51,034 bases of DNA from CAZZIQ01 sp964654355 (GTDB lineage Bacteria; Pseudomonadota; Gammaproteobacteria; GCF-002020875): assembly GCA_964654355.1 (NCBI GenBank), contig CAZZIQ010000005.1:1-51034 (forward strand). The letters are read 5' to 3'. Shown here piece by piece: positions 1-9,072 of this stretch. Below the pieces are notes generated by a model that was given only the letters and a program-made list of their open reading frames with translations, did not search any database and was not told the origin of the DNA. Both the position numbers and the translations under genes were made by a program. Each line of letters begins with the position of its first letter. Position 1 is the first letter of the stretch.

Positions 1-68
1 CTCTACCCGAGTTTGCCTAAAAAAAGGTCAACCTGAGATTTCAAATTGTTTCAATTCCGCACAACACG

Positions 69-1073
69 CTACGCGGCACGAATCACACCGCTCGCGCGCA
101 GCGCCTCCCGCGAGGCCTCTAGGGTCTGCATACCTTCCGCACGACTGGTTTGAATCACGCTGTCGATTTGATGGACTTGGTTTTCACGAATCAGATTACG
201 AATCGCCGCATTCGCCACCATCACCTCAAAAGCCGCAACCCGCCCGCTCGTATCCGCCCGCAGTCGCAATTCTTGCGTGACCACAAGGGCGAGCGTTTCC
301 GCCAGTTGCGCACGAATCTGCGGCTGTTGCGCCGCCGGAAACACATCGACCAAACGGTGGATGGTGCTGGCGGCGCCTTGAGTATGCAGGGTAGCCAATA
401 CGAGGTGGCCAGTCTCTGCTGCCGTCAAAGCAAGCGCGATCGACTCAAGATCGCGCATCTCGCCCAACAAGATGACATCGGGATCTTCACGCAACGCCGC
501 ACGCAACCCTTGTGCAAAGCTTTCGGCATCACGACCAATTTCACGTTGATGCACAATGCTCTGGGCACTGGAATGAAGATACTCAATGGGATCTTCCAAG
601 GTGAGAATGTGTACCCGTCGCGTTTGATTTACCCGCGCAAGCAGAGCGGCCAGCGTTGTGCTTTTGCCTGAGCCAGTTGGACCGGTGACCAGAACCAAGC
701 CCTGCGTCAGGCCACTTGCCGCTAATAATGCAGCGGGCAATGCAAGCGATTCTGCGCTTGGGACCTCATCCGAGAGCTTGCGCAAGGCCAGCAACCTGCC
801 CCCTTCAACTCGCGCGAGATTGGCGCGAAAGCGGTAGCCTTGCAATGAAAACGAGAGATCAACATCACCGCGCTGTTGATAACGTGAACGGAGCGCAGGG
901 GTCAGATAGTCCGTTTCAAAGGCATCCAACCACTGCTCATGCACGAAGACATCCGGTTGTTGCTGAATCTCGCCCAAGATCCGCAGCGCAAGCGGCTGCC
1001 CCGTCTGTAGATGCAGATCAGAACAGCGTGCGTCACGCGCAAAGCCAAGAACCGTCTCTTGCCACGTCGCCAT
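69..1073 (-). CDS. PilT-family twitching-motility ATPase
   Basis: A 334-residue secretion-type hexameric ATPase of the PilT/PilU group, which powers retraction of type IV pili from the cytoplasmic face of the inner membrane. Visible motifs are the Walker A loop GPTGSGKST at about 131-139, the Asp box ILTLEDPIE near 156-164, a Walker B region ILLGEMRD near 201-208, and a His box TGHLVLATLHT near 221-231. AIRNLIRE near 290 is a motif typical of PilT itself. The start is supported by a GAGGAGG Shine-Dalgarno (SD) just upstream of the ATG at 1073. No other pilus gene is visible in the window, so this is a stand-alone locus here; a second paralogue elsewhere (PilT versus PilU) would decide the exact name. 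The family call is firm; PilT versus PilU is not. Confidence 0.9.
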   Translation of the reverse strand: MATWQETVLGFARDARCSDLHLQTGQPLALRILGEIQQQPDVFVHEQWLDAFETDYLTPALRSRYQQRGDVDLSFSLQGYRFRANLARVEGGRLLALRKLSDEVPSAESLALPAALLAASGLTQGLVLVTGPTGSGKSTTLAALLARVNQTRRVHILTLEDPIEYLHSSAQSIVHQREIGRDAESFAQGLRAALREDPDVILLGEMRDLESIALALTAAETGHLVLATLHTQGAASTIHRLVDVFPAAQQPQIRAQLAETLALVVTQELRLRADTSGRVAAFEVMVANAAIRNLIRENQVHQIDSVIQTSRAEGMQTLEASREALRASGVIRAA

Positions 1074-1136
1074 GACGTCCTCCTCTCAACATCGGGTCCG
1101 TCAGACTAGCGCATCAACCGATGCGGCCACAAATCG

Positions 1137-1568
1137 TTATTTCACCGATTCGTGATGGGCTTCCCAGAAATCCGGGCCATAGTCGAGAAACAACTCCTCG
1201 CCGGCACGGATGTTGCGCAGAGCCTCGACTCGGGCCGTACGCCAACGGGTCGACACCACAAAATGCACGCTCGGTTTGTCGGAATGATTGATGTAACGCG
1301 TGTAGTTCTCGCCATAAATCGTGCAGTCCTTACAGACATGCAGCAGATGATGCGAGTCGATCCATGGCTTACGATGACATTGCCGATCGGTTAGATACCG
1401 ACCCTCGTAAGGACCAATGGTGTCGCCCTTGCGGATGGCATGTTTGGCAAACAAACCCAGTCCAATCCCGGGGATCGAAGACGGCTTGACCTCGAAGTCA
1501 GCTTCGCCCCACACCACCGGTTTGAGCGACGCGCGCGTACGCGTCGAAGATTTCGTTGCGGGTGACAT
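1137..1568 (-). CDS. Small SET-domain protein-lysine methyltransferase-like protein
   Basis: A 143-residue protein made almost entirely of a SET domain. The N-terminal SET signature GIGLGLFA lies at about 34-41, the SAM/substrate core GENYTRYINHS at about 86-96, and the C-terminal catalytic GEELFLDYG, with its invariant Tyr, at about 123-131. SET domains transfer methyl groups from SAM to protein lysines; bacterial single-domain versions are known but their substrates usually are not. Its ATG follows the cysG stop codon directly (TAA then ATG), so it is probably translationally coupled to the siroheme synthase gene, which suggests co-expression but not a shared pathway. There are no pre- or post-SET cysteine clusters, although two Cys residues sit in VCKDC near 78-82. 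Confidence 0.85.
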   Translation of the reverse strand: MSPATKSSTRTRASLKPVVWGEADFEVKPSSIPGIGLGLFAKHAIRKGDTIGPYEGRYLTDRQCHRKPWIDSHHLLHVCKDCTIYGENYTRYINHSDKPSVHFVVSTRWRTARVEALRNIRAGEELFLDYGPDFWEAHHESVK

Positions 1569-2984
1569 TTAGAAAGGACGTAAATCGCCAGGGCGACTGA
1601 ACTCAGGTTGGAACCAGTTGAGCTTTTCATGCAAGGCCACCACTTCACCGACGATGATGAGTGTTGGCGCCTTGATCTCCTCACGCTCGACAATACTCGG
1701 CAGCGTCGCCAAGGTACCGGTAAAGACACGTTGTTCGGGCGTTGTGCCTTTTTGCACCAGCGCCGCTGGCGTGCTCGGGTCACGACCATGTGAGATCAGA
1801 TACTGCGCGATGATGGAAAGCCCCTTTAGGCCCATGTAAAACACCACGGTTTGGTTCTTGGCGGCGAGCGCATCCCAATTGAGGTCACAGGTGTTGTCCT
1901 TGAGGTGGCCCGTCGCGAACACCACAGATTGCGCATAATCACGGTGGGTCAGCGGAATCCCGGCATAGGACGCAATCCCAACCGCCGCGGTGATGCCGGG
2001 AACGACCTGAAACGGCACGCCCTGCTCCATCAGGGTTTCAATCTCTTCACCACCACGCCCAAATACAAACGGATCGCCGCCCTTGAGGCGCAATACCCGC
2101 TTGCCTTCTTTCGCCTTGTCGGCAAGCAATTGATTGATTTGGTCCTGCGGCACGGTATGACGGTCGCGCTCTTTGCCGACGTAGATAAACTCGGCTTCCT
2201 TCCTGCACAGGTTTAACACCGCCTTGGAGATCAAACGGTCATACACCACCACTTCCGCACGCTGCATCAGTCGCAAGGCACGGAAGGTCAACAAGTCTGG
2301 ATCGCCTGGACCGCCACCAACAAGATAGACCTCGCCACGCGCCAAGAGGTGATCACTGGCTTCTTCCAGTGCCTGTTCAACCGTGCGCTCAGCTTCGTCC
2401 ATACGCCCCGAGAACACCAGCTCCGCCACGCGGCCTTCCAACACCTTTTCCCAAAAGCCCGCACGGCGTTCAGCAGGTAAGCGCTCTTGCACCCGCTTGC
2501 GGAATTTGGCGGCAAACTCAGCAAGACGGCCATAGCCAGCAGGGATCAAGGACTCAAGCCGGGCACGAATCAAGCGCGTTAACACCGGTGAAGAACCACC
2601 GGTCGCAACGGCTGCGAGGATCGGTGAACGATCAATCACCGACGGGGTAATAAAACTACCCGTATCCGGAGCATCCACCACATTCACAGGAATGTTGTGG
2701 GTTTGCGCAGCCGCAGCAATCTCTTGATTCACTGCCGCACTGTTGGTGGCGGCATAGATCAGGATTGGATTGCCAATCTGGTCCGCACTAAACGGCTGTG
2801 CAATCCACTCAATCTCACCGGCAGCAACAACGGCCTGTAGATCACTGTGCAGCTCAGGCGAAACCAAACGCACCTTGGCGCCCGCTTCAAGCAAGGTTTC
2901 TACTTTACGTGCAGCCACCGCACCACCGCCGACCACCAAGACAGGACGGTCGTGCACATCCAAAAAGATCGGCAAATATTGCAT
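1569..2984 (-). CDS. cysG: Siroheme synthase (SUMT / precorrin-2 dehydrogenase / ferrochelatase)
   Basis: A 471-residue fused enzyme that converts uroporphyrinogen III to siroheme, the cofactor of sulfite and nitrite reductases. The N-terminal CysG-B half has an NAD-binding GGGAVAARK at about 19-27 and the NVVDAPDTGSFITPS segment characteristic of the dehydrogenase/chelatase site. The C-terminal CysG-A half, from about residue 217, has the SUMT motifs LVGGGPGDPDLLT and RLKGGDPFVFGRGGEE. Length agrees with E. coli CysG (457 aa). It lies between the CBS-domain gene (6 nt away) and the SET-domain gene (directly abutting), forming an apparent minus-strand transcription unit. Confidence 0.96.
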   Translation of the reverse strand: MQYLPIFLDVHDRPVLVVGGGAVAARKVETLLEAGAKVRLVSPELHSDLQAVVAAGEIEWIAQPFSADQIGNPILIYAATNSAAVNQEIAAAAQTHNIPVNVVDAPDTGSFITPSVIDRSPILAAVATGGSSPVLTRLIRARLESLIPAGYGRLAEFAAKFRKRVQERLPAERRAGFWEKVLEGRVAELVFSGRMDEAERTVEQALEEASDHLLARGEVYLVGGGPGDPDLLTFRALRLMQRAEVVVYDRLISKAVLNLCRKEAEFIYVGKERDRHTVPQDQINQLLADKAKEGKRVLRLKGGDPFVFGRGGEEIETLMEQGVPFQVVPGITAAVGIASYAGIPLTHRDYAQSVVFATGHLKDNTCDLNWDALAAKNQTVVFYMGLKGLSIIAQYLISHGRDPSTPAALVQKGTTPEQRVFTGTLATLPSIVEREEIKAPTLIIVGEVVALHEKLNWFQPEFSRPGDLRPF

Positions 2985-2990
2985 GCGAAA

Positions 2991-3455
2991 TCAGCTCACC
3001 GCGCAGTTAGAAATTTCGCTAATACTCTTCTTAAACAAGGCCTTGTGCACATCCCCCAGACTGAGCATCCCAACCAGGGTATCGTCCTCGATCACCGGTA
3101 TACGACGGAATCGATTCCGTACCATGACCGAAGTCGCCTTCAGGATGGGCATATCCGGAGAGACACCAATGACGCCCTTGTGCATCAACTGTTCAACCCT
3201 GAGCCCCACCACATCGGCGTAATGCTGCTCAAGCGCATCAAAATCGACACTCGCCATGCTGTTCATCGAATCTTCCAAGCTCGGGAACAAGTGATGCAAG
3301 ACATCCTTTTCCGCAATAAAGCCAATCAACTTGCCTTCATCAACCACCGGCAAACCGCTGATTCGATACAGGCACATGGTCGAAACCACATCACACATCG
3401 GCGTTTGTGGGCTAACGGTCCGCACACTGTGCGTCATGATGTCAGAGACCAACAT
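2991..3455 (-). CDS. CBS-domain pair protein
   Basis: A 154-residue soluble protein consisting of two CBS motifs and nothing else recognisable. The first begins MLVSDIMTHSVRTVSPQTP and contains GLPVVDEGKLIGFIAEKDVL; the second starts near residue 92 (VEQLMHKGVIGVSPDMPI) and contains RRIPVIEDDTLVGMLSLGDV. Tandem CBS motifs form a Bateman module that usually binds adenine nucleotides, SAM or similar ligands and acts as a sensor. A GGAGG-type SD precedes the ATG. It lies 6 nt upstream of cysG and 17 nt downstream of serS in the transcription direction, so it is probably co-transcribed. The ligand and partner cannot be read from the sequence. Confidence 0.88.
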   Translation of the reverse strand: MLVSDIMTHSVRTVSPQTPMCDVVSTMCLYRISGLPVVDEGKLIGFIAEKDVLHHLFPSLEDSMNSMASVDFDALEQHYADVVGLRVEQLMHKGVIGVSPDMPILKATSVMVRNRFRRIPVIEDDTLVGMLSLGDVHKALFKKSISEISNCAVS

Positions 3456-3472
3456 GGATCACCTCCAAGGTG

Positions 3473-4774
3473 TTAGGCAGCGGCAATGCGCGCAAGGCCG
3501 CCGAGGTAGGGACGCAATACGTTCGGCACTCCGACCGAACCATCTGCTTCCTGATAGTTTTCCAGAATCGCCACTAAGGTACGGCCAACCGCCAGACCTG
3601 AGCCATTGAGGGTATGCAAGAGCTCGGGCTTGCCCGTCTCAGGGTTGCGCCAGCGTGCCTGCATGCGTCGTGCCTGAAAGGCTTCAAAGTTGCTGCAAGA
3701 CGAGATCTCACGATACGCCTGTTGCGCGGGCAACCAAACCTCAAGATCGTAGGTCTTTGCCGCAGAGAACCCCATATCTCCGGCGCACAGCGCCATCACA
3801 CGATAGGGCAATTCCAGCGCTTGCAAGATCGCCTCTGCATGGCCGGTCAACTCTTCCAAGGCCTGCCAGGATTGCGCCGGCGGGACCATCTGCACGAGCT
3901 CGACCTTCTCGAACTGATGCTGCCGAATCATGCCGCGCGTATCACGCCCATAGGAGCCGGCTTCACTACGAAAACAGGGCGTGTGACAAACCCGCTTCGA
4001 CGGCAAGTCATCCGCAGCGAAGATCGTATCGCGCGCCAAGTTGGTGACCGGCACTTCAGCGGTTGGAATCAAGAACAACTCGCGCGCCTGCTCGCCCTCG
4101 CCGACTGCACCGGCGATGGTGAATAAATCTTCTTTGAACTTCGGCAATTGCCCCGTGCCATACAGACTCTCGGCATTCACCAAATACGGCGCATAGGTTT
4201 CGGTATAGCCATGCTGCTCGGTATGCGTATCGAGCATGAACTGAATCAAGGCGCGATGAAGCTTGGCGAGCGGCCCATGCAAAAAGGCAAAACGCGAACC
4301 CGTAACCTTCGCGGCACTTTCAAAATCCAATCCACCCAAAGCCGCACCGACATCCACGTGGTCTCGCACCTCAAAGGCGAATGCACGCGGCTCACCCCAA
4401 CGGCGCACTTCAATGTTGTCTTTTTCATCCGTACCGGCCGGCACGGAATCATGTGGAATGTTGGGCACCCCCGCGAGCAGACCATGTAGCTCATCTTGAA
4501 GCACCGACAAACGTTGTTCCGCGCCTTCTAATTCTTGTTTGATCTTGGCAACCGCATCCAACAACGGCGCGATGTCTCCGCCCTTTGCCTTCGCCTGGCC
4601 AATCGACTTGGACTGAGTGTTGCGCTGGTTTTGCAGCTCCTGCGTACGCACTTGCAGATCCTTGCGCTCCGCTTCCAGTGCAGCAATGCGCGCGCAATCC
4701 AAAGTAAAGCCGCGACGGGCAAGTTGCGCCGCCGTGTCATCCAGTTGGGTGCGAAACAAGTTCGGATCAAGCAT
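3473..4774 (-). CDS. serS: Serine--tRNA ligase
   Basis: A 433-residue class II aminoacyl-tRNA synthetase that charges tRNA-Ser (and tRNA-Sec). The N-terminal 100 residues form the usual antiparallel coiled-coil tRNA-binding arm, rich in Glu, Arg and Gln. Motif 2 is seen as FRSEAGSYGRDTRGMIRQHQ and motif 3 as GSGLAVGRTLVAILENYQ near the C-terminus. Length matches bacterial SerS (about 430). The start MLDPNLFRTQLD matches the family N-terminus. It follows crcB in the transcription direction and precedes the CBS gene. Its position beside rarA-lolA-ftsK (with crcB and an mscS gene inserted) recalls the E. coli lrp-ftsK-lolA-rarA-serS block. Confidence 0.97.
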   Translation of the reverse strand: MLDPNLFRTQLDDTAAQLARRGFTLDCARIAALEAERKDLQVRTQELQNQRNTQSKSIGQAKAKGGDIAPLLDAVAKIKQELEGAEQRLSVLQDELHGLLAGVPNIPHDSVPAGTDEKDNIEVRRWGEPRAFAFEVRDHVDVGAALGGLDFESAAKVTGSRFAFLHGPLAKLHRALIQFMLDTHTEQHGYTETYAPYLVNAESLYGTGQLPKFKEDLFTIAGAVGEGEQARELFLIPTAEVPVTNLARDTIFAADDLPSKRVCHTPCFRSEAGSYGRDTRGMIRQHQFEKVELVQMVPPAQSWQALEELTGHAEAILQALELPYRVMALCAGDMGFSAAKTYDLEVWLPAQQAYREISSCSNFEAFQARRMQARWRNPETGKPELLHTLNGSGLAVGRTLVAILENYQEADGSVGVPNVLRPYLGGLARIAAA

Positions 4775-4834
4775 GAAAAGAAGTTCCGGTCAAAATCGAA
4801 TTAAGTCTGCATCAACGTGTGAATCGATCTGGGC

Positions 4835-5212
4835 TTACGCCATTACATTGCGCGCCAGTAGCATCCCCACCCACGCAGCGAGCAAACAAACCACCACGCT
4901 GCCCACGGCATTCAGCAAGAAACGCACAGGCTGCCCCTGAAGCAACATACCCAGGTTCTCCATGGAAAACGCAGAGAACGTGGTGAACGCACCCAGGAAG
5001 CCAACCAGCACCATGGCACGCAGCTCAGGCCCCACCTGCCAGCGCTCCGCAAACAAGGTGAACAGGAGTCCAGCGAGCAAGGAACCCAGCACATTGACGG
5101 TGAGCGTCCCCCATGGAAAACCAGGTCCGACAACGCTATGCACCGCATTCACGCTGGCATAACGCATCACCGCGCCCAGCGCGCCACCTACAGCAATTGC
5201 CCAAATTTGCAT
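4835..5212 (-). CDS. crcB: Fluoride ion channel CrcB (Fluc)
   Basis: A 125-residue integral membrane protein with four hydrophobic helices. Family signatures are GGALGAVMRY in helix 1, TLTVNVLGSLLAGLL in helix 2 with the conserved Asn, and GFLGAFTTFSAFSMENL in helix 3 with the Phe-box and TTFS segment that line the fluoride path. CrcB/Fluc works as an antiparallel dimer that lets fluoride leave the cytoplasm. It is encoded as a single gene here, which fits a homodimer. No fluoride riboswitch is visible in the 55 nt separating it from the upstream mechanosensitive channel gene, so it is probably expressed constitutively with its neighbours. Confidence 0.94.
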   Translation of the reverse strand: MQIWAIAVGGALGAVMRYASVNAVHSVVGPGFPWGTLTVNVLGSLLAGLLFTLFAERWQVGPELRAMVLVGFLGAFTTFSAFSMENLGMLLQGQPVRFLLNAVGSVVVCLLAAWVGMLLARNVMA

Positions 5213-5267
5213 CGCGGCATTCTAGCCGATCCGCCCGCAGATGCTGATGAAACCGGCAAAAACGGGA

Positions 5268-7694
5268 TTAAACGTCACCTTCACCGGCCACGTCACGATC
5301 CGCATCGGTGAGCTTACGTGACTGTTGTGGACGTGAACTGGGCAATTCGGCCGGAGCCGCTTGAGCCGGCCCAGACGCAAAGCTGCCCGAGCGAATATGC
5401 AAATCACGTTGCGGGAATGGGATCTCAATCCCATTGGCCCGGAACGCACGGTCAATCGCAAAACGCAAATCACTGGAGATGCGCAAACGGCGATCCACAT
5501 CGGGAACGTAGGCCCGCAACTGGAAGTCGAGCGAGCTTTCGCCAAAGTCCATAAACACCACCCGCGCGGAATATTCCGGATTGTTCTTGATGACATCCGG
5601 ATGCGCGTTAGCGACCTCGAGCAAGATACGCTCGACGAGTCCGGTATCCGACCCATACGCCACACCGATCGGAATACTGAGACGCCCAACCGAATCGCGC
5701 AGAATCCAGTTGGTCACCTGCGCCGAAATCAACTCCGAGTTCGGCACGATGACATTCGCCTTATCGAAGGTCTCAATAATGGTTGATCGAATACTGATCT
5801 TACGCACATAGCCTTCGGTCGAACCGACCTGAACCCAATCACCCGTTCGAATCGGACGTTCGAATAACAAAATCAAACCCGAAACAAAATTATTAACAAC
5901 ATTCTGCAGACCAAACCCAATCCCGACGGATAACGCACCAAAGATGATGGCAAGTCCGGTGAAGTCAACACCAGCAACCATCAGACCAACCACAATTGCG
6001 ATCGCGACCCCAAGATAACCCGTGAACGTCACCAAAGATTCACGCGCACTGCGCTCCATACGCGCCTTCGCCAGCCAGCTCTTTTCCATGTGCTGGCGCA
6101 CCCAACCCAAGATCGAGAGCAACAACATCACGACCGCGATGGCGACCAGAATCCGGCTAGGGATGAATTGGTAGTCACCGATTTTGAAGCCCTCAATCAG
6201 CAAATTCAGCGCAAACTCACGCCCTTGCTGCGACAGTCCTAACAAAACTGCACCGAAGAACAACAACGCAATCCAGATCGCAATGGTGGTTAACACCCGC
6301 AACCAGCGCAGTCCCGGAAAATCCTTACCACTCTTGATGCCCAATGCACGACGCATGTTGCGCTGCCATTGCAGACGACCCTCATCCAGACCATCGAAGA
6401 GATCAGTTAGCTCGCTGCTAATCACCCAAACGACAAACAGCCCTAAGAGCGCAAGCGCAGTGCGCGAGAGAATAAATTCTGAGAGGTTGCGATAGCCCAC
6501 AAGCTCGGCAACCAACCCGATCAGCAGGGTCAGAACAACCAGCAGGCGAATGCTGAACAACGCGCGGCCACGCGGCAACTCGCCCATCAAGAGAGCCACC
6601 CACGCAATGTTGAGCGTGAGCAAACCATAGAGCACCGCACGTAACACGTGCAGGACAAATTCCGGCAAGAGCTGTTGAACGGCGCCGGAAAGTAACAACC
6701 CGCCCACAAACATCACCCAGAACAAAATATTGAGGCGTTGTGAAAAACGATGACGCAGTTCTGCATCTGCCTTTAATACGGCACGTCCAGGATGTGGTGG
6801 ATTGAACAACGCGCGCAGCAACCAGCGAGCCAGCGCCAAGCCGCCGAGCAAGAACCCGACATACTCCAACTCGGCGCCGAAGCCACCACCCGGGAACAGC
6901 TGCCCTCCCAAGATCAGCGCCACGCCCAGCAACAATACCGGCCCCCACAATGGAAGAGACAAGCTGAGCGATAGCGCCAAGTCGGTCGCAAAATCACGCC
7001 CCGGTGGTAATTTGCGCACCCACAGAGCGAGCCCGCGCACAATCAACTTGCCCAGCGCAATTGCGATCACCACCAATAGCAATAACAACGGCAAGCTGCC
7101 GTCCAAGGAGCCCTGCCCGTCGATATCAATTTGTTTCTGCAAGCGCTGCAACTGTTCTTGCCAATATTGCGCAGAGAGCCAATCACCACTACCCAGCGCA
7201 AATACACTTTCATTGCGCTCAAACAGGTGGCCACGCAGCTGTGCTTCGCGCCGTGCATCGACTTCCGTCGACAGCTTCCGTCCTTGGATCACAAGCAATC
7301 GACAGGAAGCCAACATCCGCTCAACAGTGGCCAACTCCCCATCCAATTGCACACGCTGCAAACTGACACGACGATCTTCACCCTCAACCGCTTCGCCCAA
7401 CAAAAGCTTCTCTTCTGTCAGGGCAGTGAGATGATCTTCCTGCTCTTGCACACAGTGCGCAGCGCGACGCCGGGTTTCACCCACTTCTTGTTGGAATTGA
7501 TCAAGACGTGTGGAACTCAGGCCATCAGAAAGCAAAGCGGCTTCGATCTGTTCCAGTCGAATCAGGTCGTTTTCATACACAACTGCGCGCACTTCGATGC
7601 TTTGCGCCAGCGTTGCGCCAGGCAGCATGGTGATCAGCAGCAACAGCGACAGCACGCTTGCGTGACGAAGGTGTGCAAACCAGGTTCTAGTCAT
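5268..7694 (-). CDS. Large MscS-family mechanosensitive channel
   Basis: An 808-residue inner-membrane protein. A signal peptide (positive MTRTWFAHLRH, a Leu-rich core, ending TLAQS) leads into a periplasmic region of about 170 residues that is rich in charged residues and likely coiled coil. Many transmembrane helices follow, and a C-terminal MscS module spans roughly 560-770. The pore-lining helix and beta domain are recognisable in IIFGALSVGIGFGLQNVVNN and FERPIRTGDWVQVG. The last 40 residues are a Pro/Ser/Ala-rich tail. The layout resembles the large MscK-like channels, although MscK itself is over 1,000 residues. The SD GGAG lies 6 nt before the ATG at 7694. It probably releases solutes during osmotic downshock. 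It lies between rarA and crcB. Confidence 0.9.
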   Translation of the reverse strand: MTRTWFAHLRHASVLSLLLLITMLPGATLAQSIEVRAVVYENDLIRLEQIEAALLSDGLSSTRLDQFQQEVGETRRRAAHCVQEQEDHLTALTEEKLLLGEAVEGEDRRVSLQRVQLDGELATVERMLASCRLLVIQGRKLSTEVDARREAQLRGHLFERNESVFALGSGDWLSAQYWQEQLQRLQKQIDIDGQGSLDGSLPLLLLLVVIAIALGKLIVRGLALWVRKLPPGRDFATDLALSLSLSLPLWGPVLLLGVALILGGQLFPGGGFGAELEYVGFLLGGLALARWLLRALFNPPHPGRAVLKADAELRHRFSQRLNILFWVMFVGGLLLSGAVQQLLPEFVLHVLRAVLYGLLTLNIAWVALLMGELPRGRALFSIRLLVVLTLLIGLVAELVGYRNLSEFILSRTALALLGLFVVWVISSELTDLFDGLDEGRLQWQRNMRRALGIKSGKDFPGLRWLRVLTTIAIWIALLFFGAVLLGLSQQGREFALNLLIEGFKIGDYQFIPSRILVAIAVVMLLLSILGWVRQHMEKSWLAKARMERSARESLVTFTGYLGVAIAIVVGLMVAGVDFTGLAIIFGALSVGIGFGLQNVVNNFVSGLILLFERPIRTGDWVQVGSTEGYVRKISIRSTIIETFDKANVIVPNSELISAQVTNWILRDSVGRLSIPIGVAYGSDTGLVERILLEVANAHPDVIKNNPEYSARVVFMDFGESSLDFQLRAYVPDVDRRLRISSDLRFAIDRAFRANGIEIPFPQRDLHIRSGSFASGPAQAAPAELPSSRPQQSRKLTDADRDVAGEGDV

Positions 7695-7722
7695 GCCGTA
7701 CTCCAGATCTCTTTAACTATTT

Positions 7723-9072
7723 TTATTGATTTGCTGCGCGATTTCGCGCGCGAAGATCTTGCAATCGCTCGGCGATGCGCGCCTCAAAACCTCGCTCCGT
7801 GGGCGCATAGTAGCGCGTCCCGACCAGTGACTGCGGAAGATAGCTTGCTCCCGCGGCAAAACCATCCGGCTCATCATGTGCGTAACGATAGTCCACACCA
7901 TGTCCCAATTCTTTCAGCAGCTTTGTCGGCGCATTGCGCAAATGCACCGGGACCTCGAGCGAACCTTGTTGCCGCACTGCCTCTCGGACCGCATTGAAGG
8001 CCTGATACACCGCATTACTCTTCGGCGCGACGGCTAGATAAACCACCGCCTGCGCGAGTGCCAGTTCACCCTCAGGTGATCCCAAGCGCTCATACGCTGC
8101 AGCCGCATCCAAACTCACACTGAGCCCACGCGGATCGGCATTGCCAATGTCTTCACTGGCAATCCGAACGATACGGCGCGCGAGATAACGCGGATCGGCC
8201 CCACCATCGAGCATCCGAACCAACCAATACAACGCCGCATCAGGATCGGAGCCGCGCACCGATTTATGCAGGGCCGAAATCTGGTCATAGAACATATCCC
8301 CGCCGGCATCAAACCGCCGCGGACTGCCCTGCAACAAAGCGGCGGTTTCTTCCGCGGTAATCTGCTGAGGATGCGTAGTCGCCGCTGCAAGATCCGCAGC
8401 AAGCTCCAATAAATTAAGTGCGCGCCGCGCATCGCCATCAGCAACCTGAACCAGCTGCAACAATGCCGCGTCATCAATCGCAAGCGCACGCGCACCAAGC
8501 CCACGCTCTGCGTCAATCAGTGCCGCACGCAAGATCTCATGCAAAGCATCATCGTCAAGCGCCTGCAACACATAGACGCGCGCCCGTGACAGCAAAGCGT
8601 TGTTTACCTCAAACGACGGGTTCTCGGTAGTTGCACCGATGAATACAAAAGTCCCGTTCTCCACATGCGGCAGGAAGGCATCCTGTTGTGCTTTATTAAA
8701 GCGATGCACCTCATCCACAAACAACACCGTCTTGTGGCCTTGTTGGCGATTGGCCTGCGCAACCTCAATCGCAGCACGTATCTCTTTAACCCCAGACAAC
8801 ACTGCTGAAAGCGCAAGAAACTCTGCATCTACGCCACCCGCAAGAATGCGTGCCAGCGTAGTCTTGCCGGTACCGGGCGGTCCCCAAAGAATCAGCGAAT
8901 GAAGATGACCGTGCTCGAGCAAGCAACGCAAGGGTTGCTCAGTGCCCAACACGTGAGATTGGCCAAAGAACTGAGAGAGCGTCTGCGGGCGCATGCGCTC
9001 GGCGAGGGGCCGTGCTGCCTGCACGTCGGCCGCCTGTTGTGCAGCAAATAAATCGGCGTTAGCCATCCGCAT
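7723..9072 (-). CDS. rarA: Replication-associated recombination protein A (MgsA/RarA AAA+ ATPase)
   Basis: A 449-residue AAA+ protein related to clamp loaders, acting at stalled replication forks. The Walker A loop GPPGTGKTTLA is near residue 64, Walker B is in VLFVDEVHRFNK near 118-128, and sensor 1 is GATTENPSFE. The C-terminal half contains the tetramerisation region typical of RarA/Mgs1/WRNIP1, including ALYWLVRMLDGGADPRYLARR. Two in-frame ATGs, at 9072 and 9066, are possible, and neither has a strong SD. Both lie inside the end of lolA, so translation is probably coupled to lolA. The ftsK-lolA-rarA order is conserved in many gammaproteobacteria. Confidence 0.95.
   Translation of the reverse strand: MRMANADLFAAQQAADVQAARPLAERMRPQTLSQFFGQSHVLGTEQPLRCLLEHGHLHSLILWGPPGTGKTTLARILAGGVDAEFLALSAVLSGVKEIRAAIEVAQANRQQGHKTVLFVDEVHRFNKAQQDAFLPHVENGTFVFIGATTENPSFEVNNALLSRARVYVLQALDDDALHEILRAALIDAERGLGARALAIDDAALLQLVQVADGDARRALNLLELAADLAAATTHPQQITAEETAALLQGSPRRFDAGGDMFYDQISALHKSVRGSDPDAALYWLVRMLDGGADPRYLARRIVRIASEDIGNADPRGLSVSLDAAAAYERLGSPEGELALAQAVVYLAVAPKSNAVYQAFNAVREAVRQQGSLEVPVHLRNAPTKLLKELGHGVDYRYAHDEPDGFAAGASYLPQSLVGTRYYAPTERGFEARIAERLQDLRARNRAANQ

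Noticed and set aside
1..68. Possible gene end before pilT
   Set aside because: No supported coding sequence or strong hairpin; only AT-rich intergenic sequence is visible.
1110..1125. CGCATC-AACC-GATGCG hairpin after the SET gene as a terminator
   Set aside because: The 6-bp stem is weak and no U-tract follows on the minus strand.
5213..5267. Fluoride riboswitch ahead of crcB
   Set aside because: The gap is only 55 nt and no fluoride-aptamer-like pseudoknot sequence is visible.
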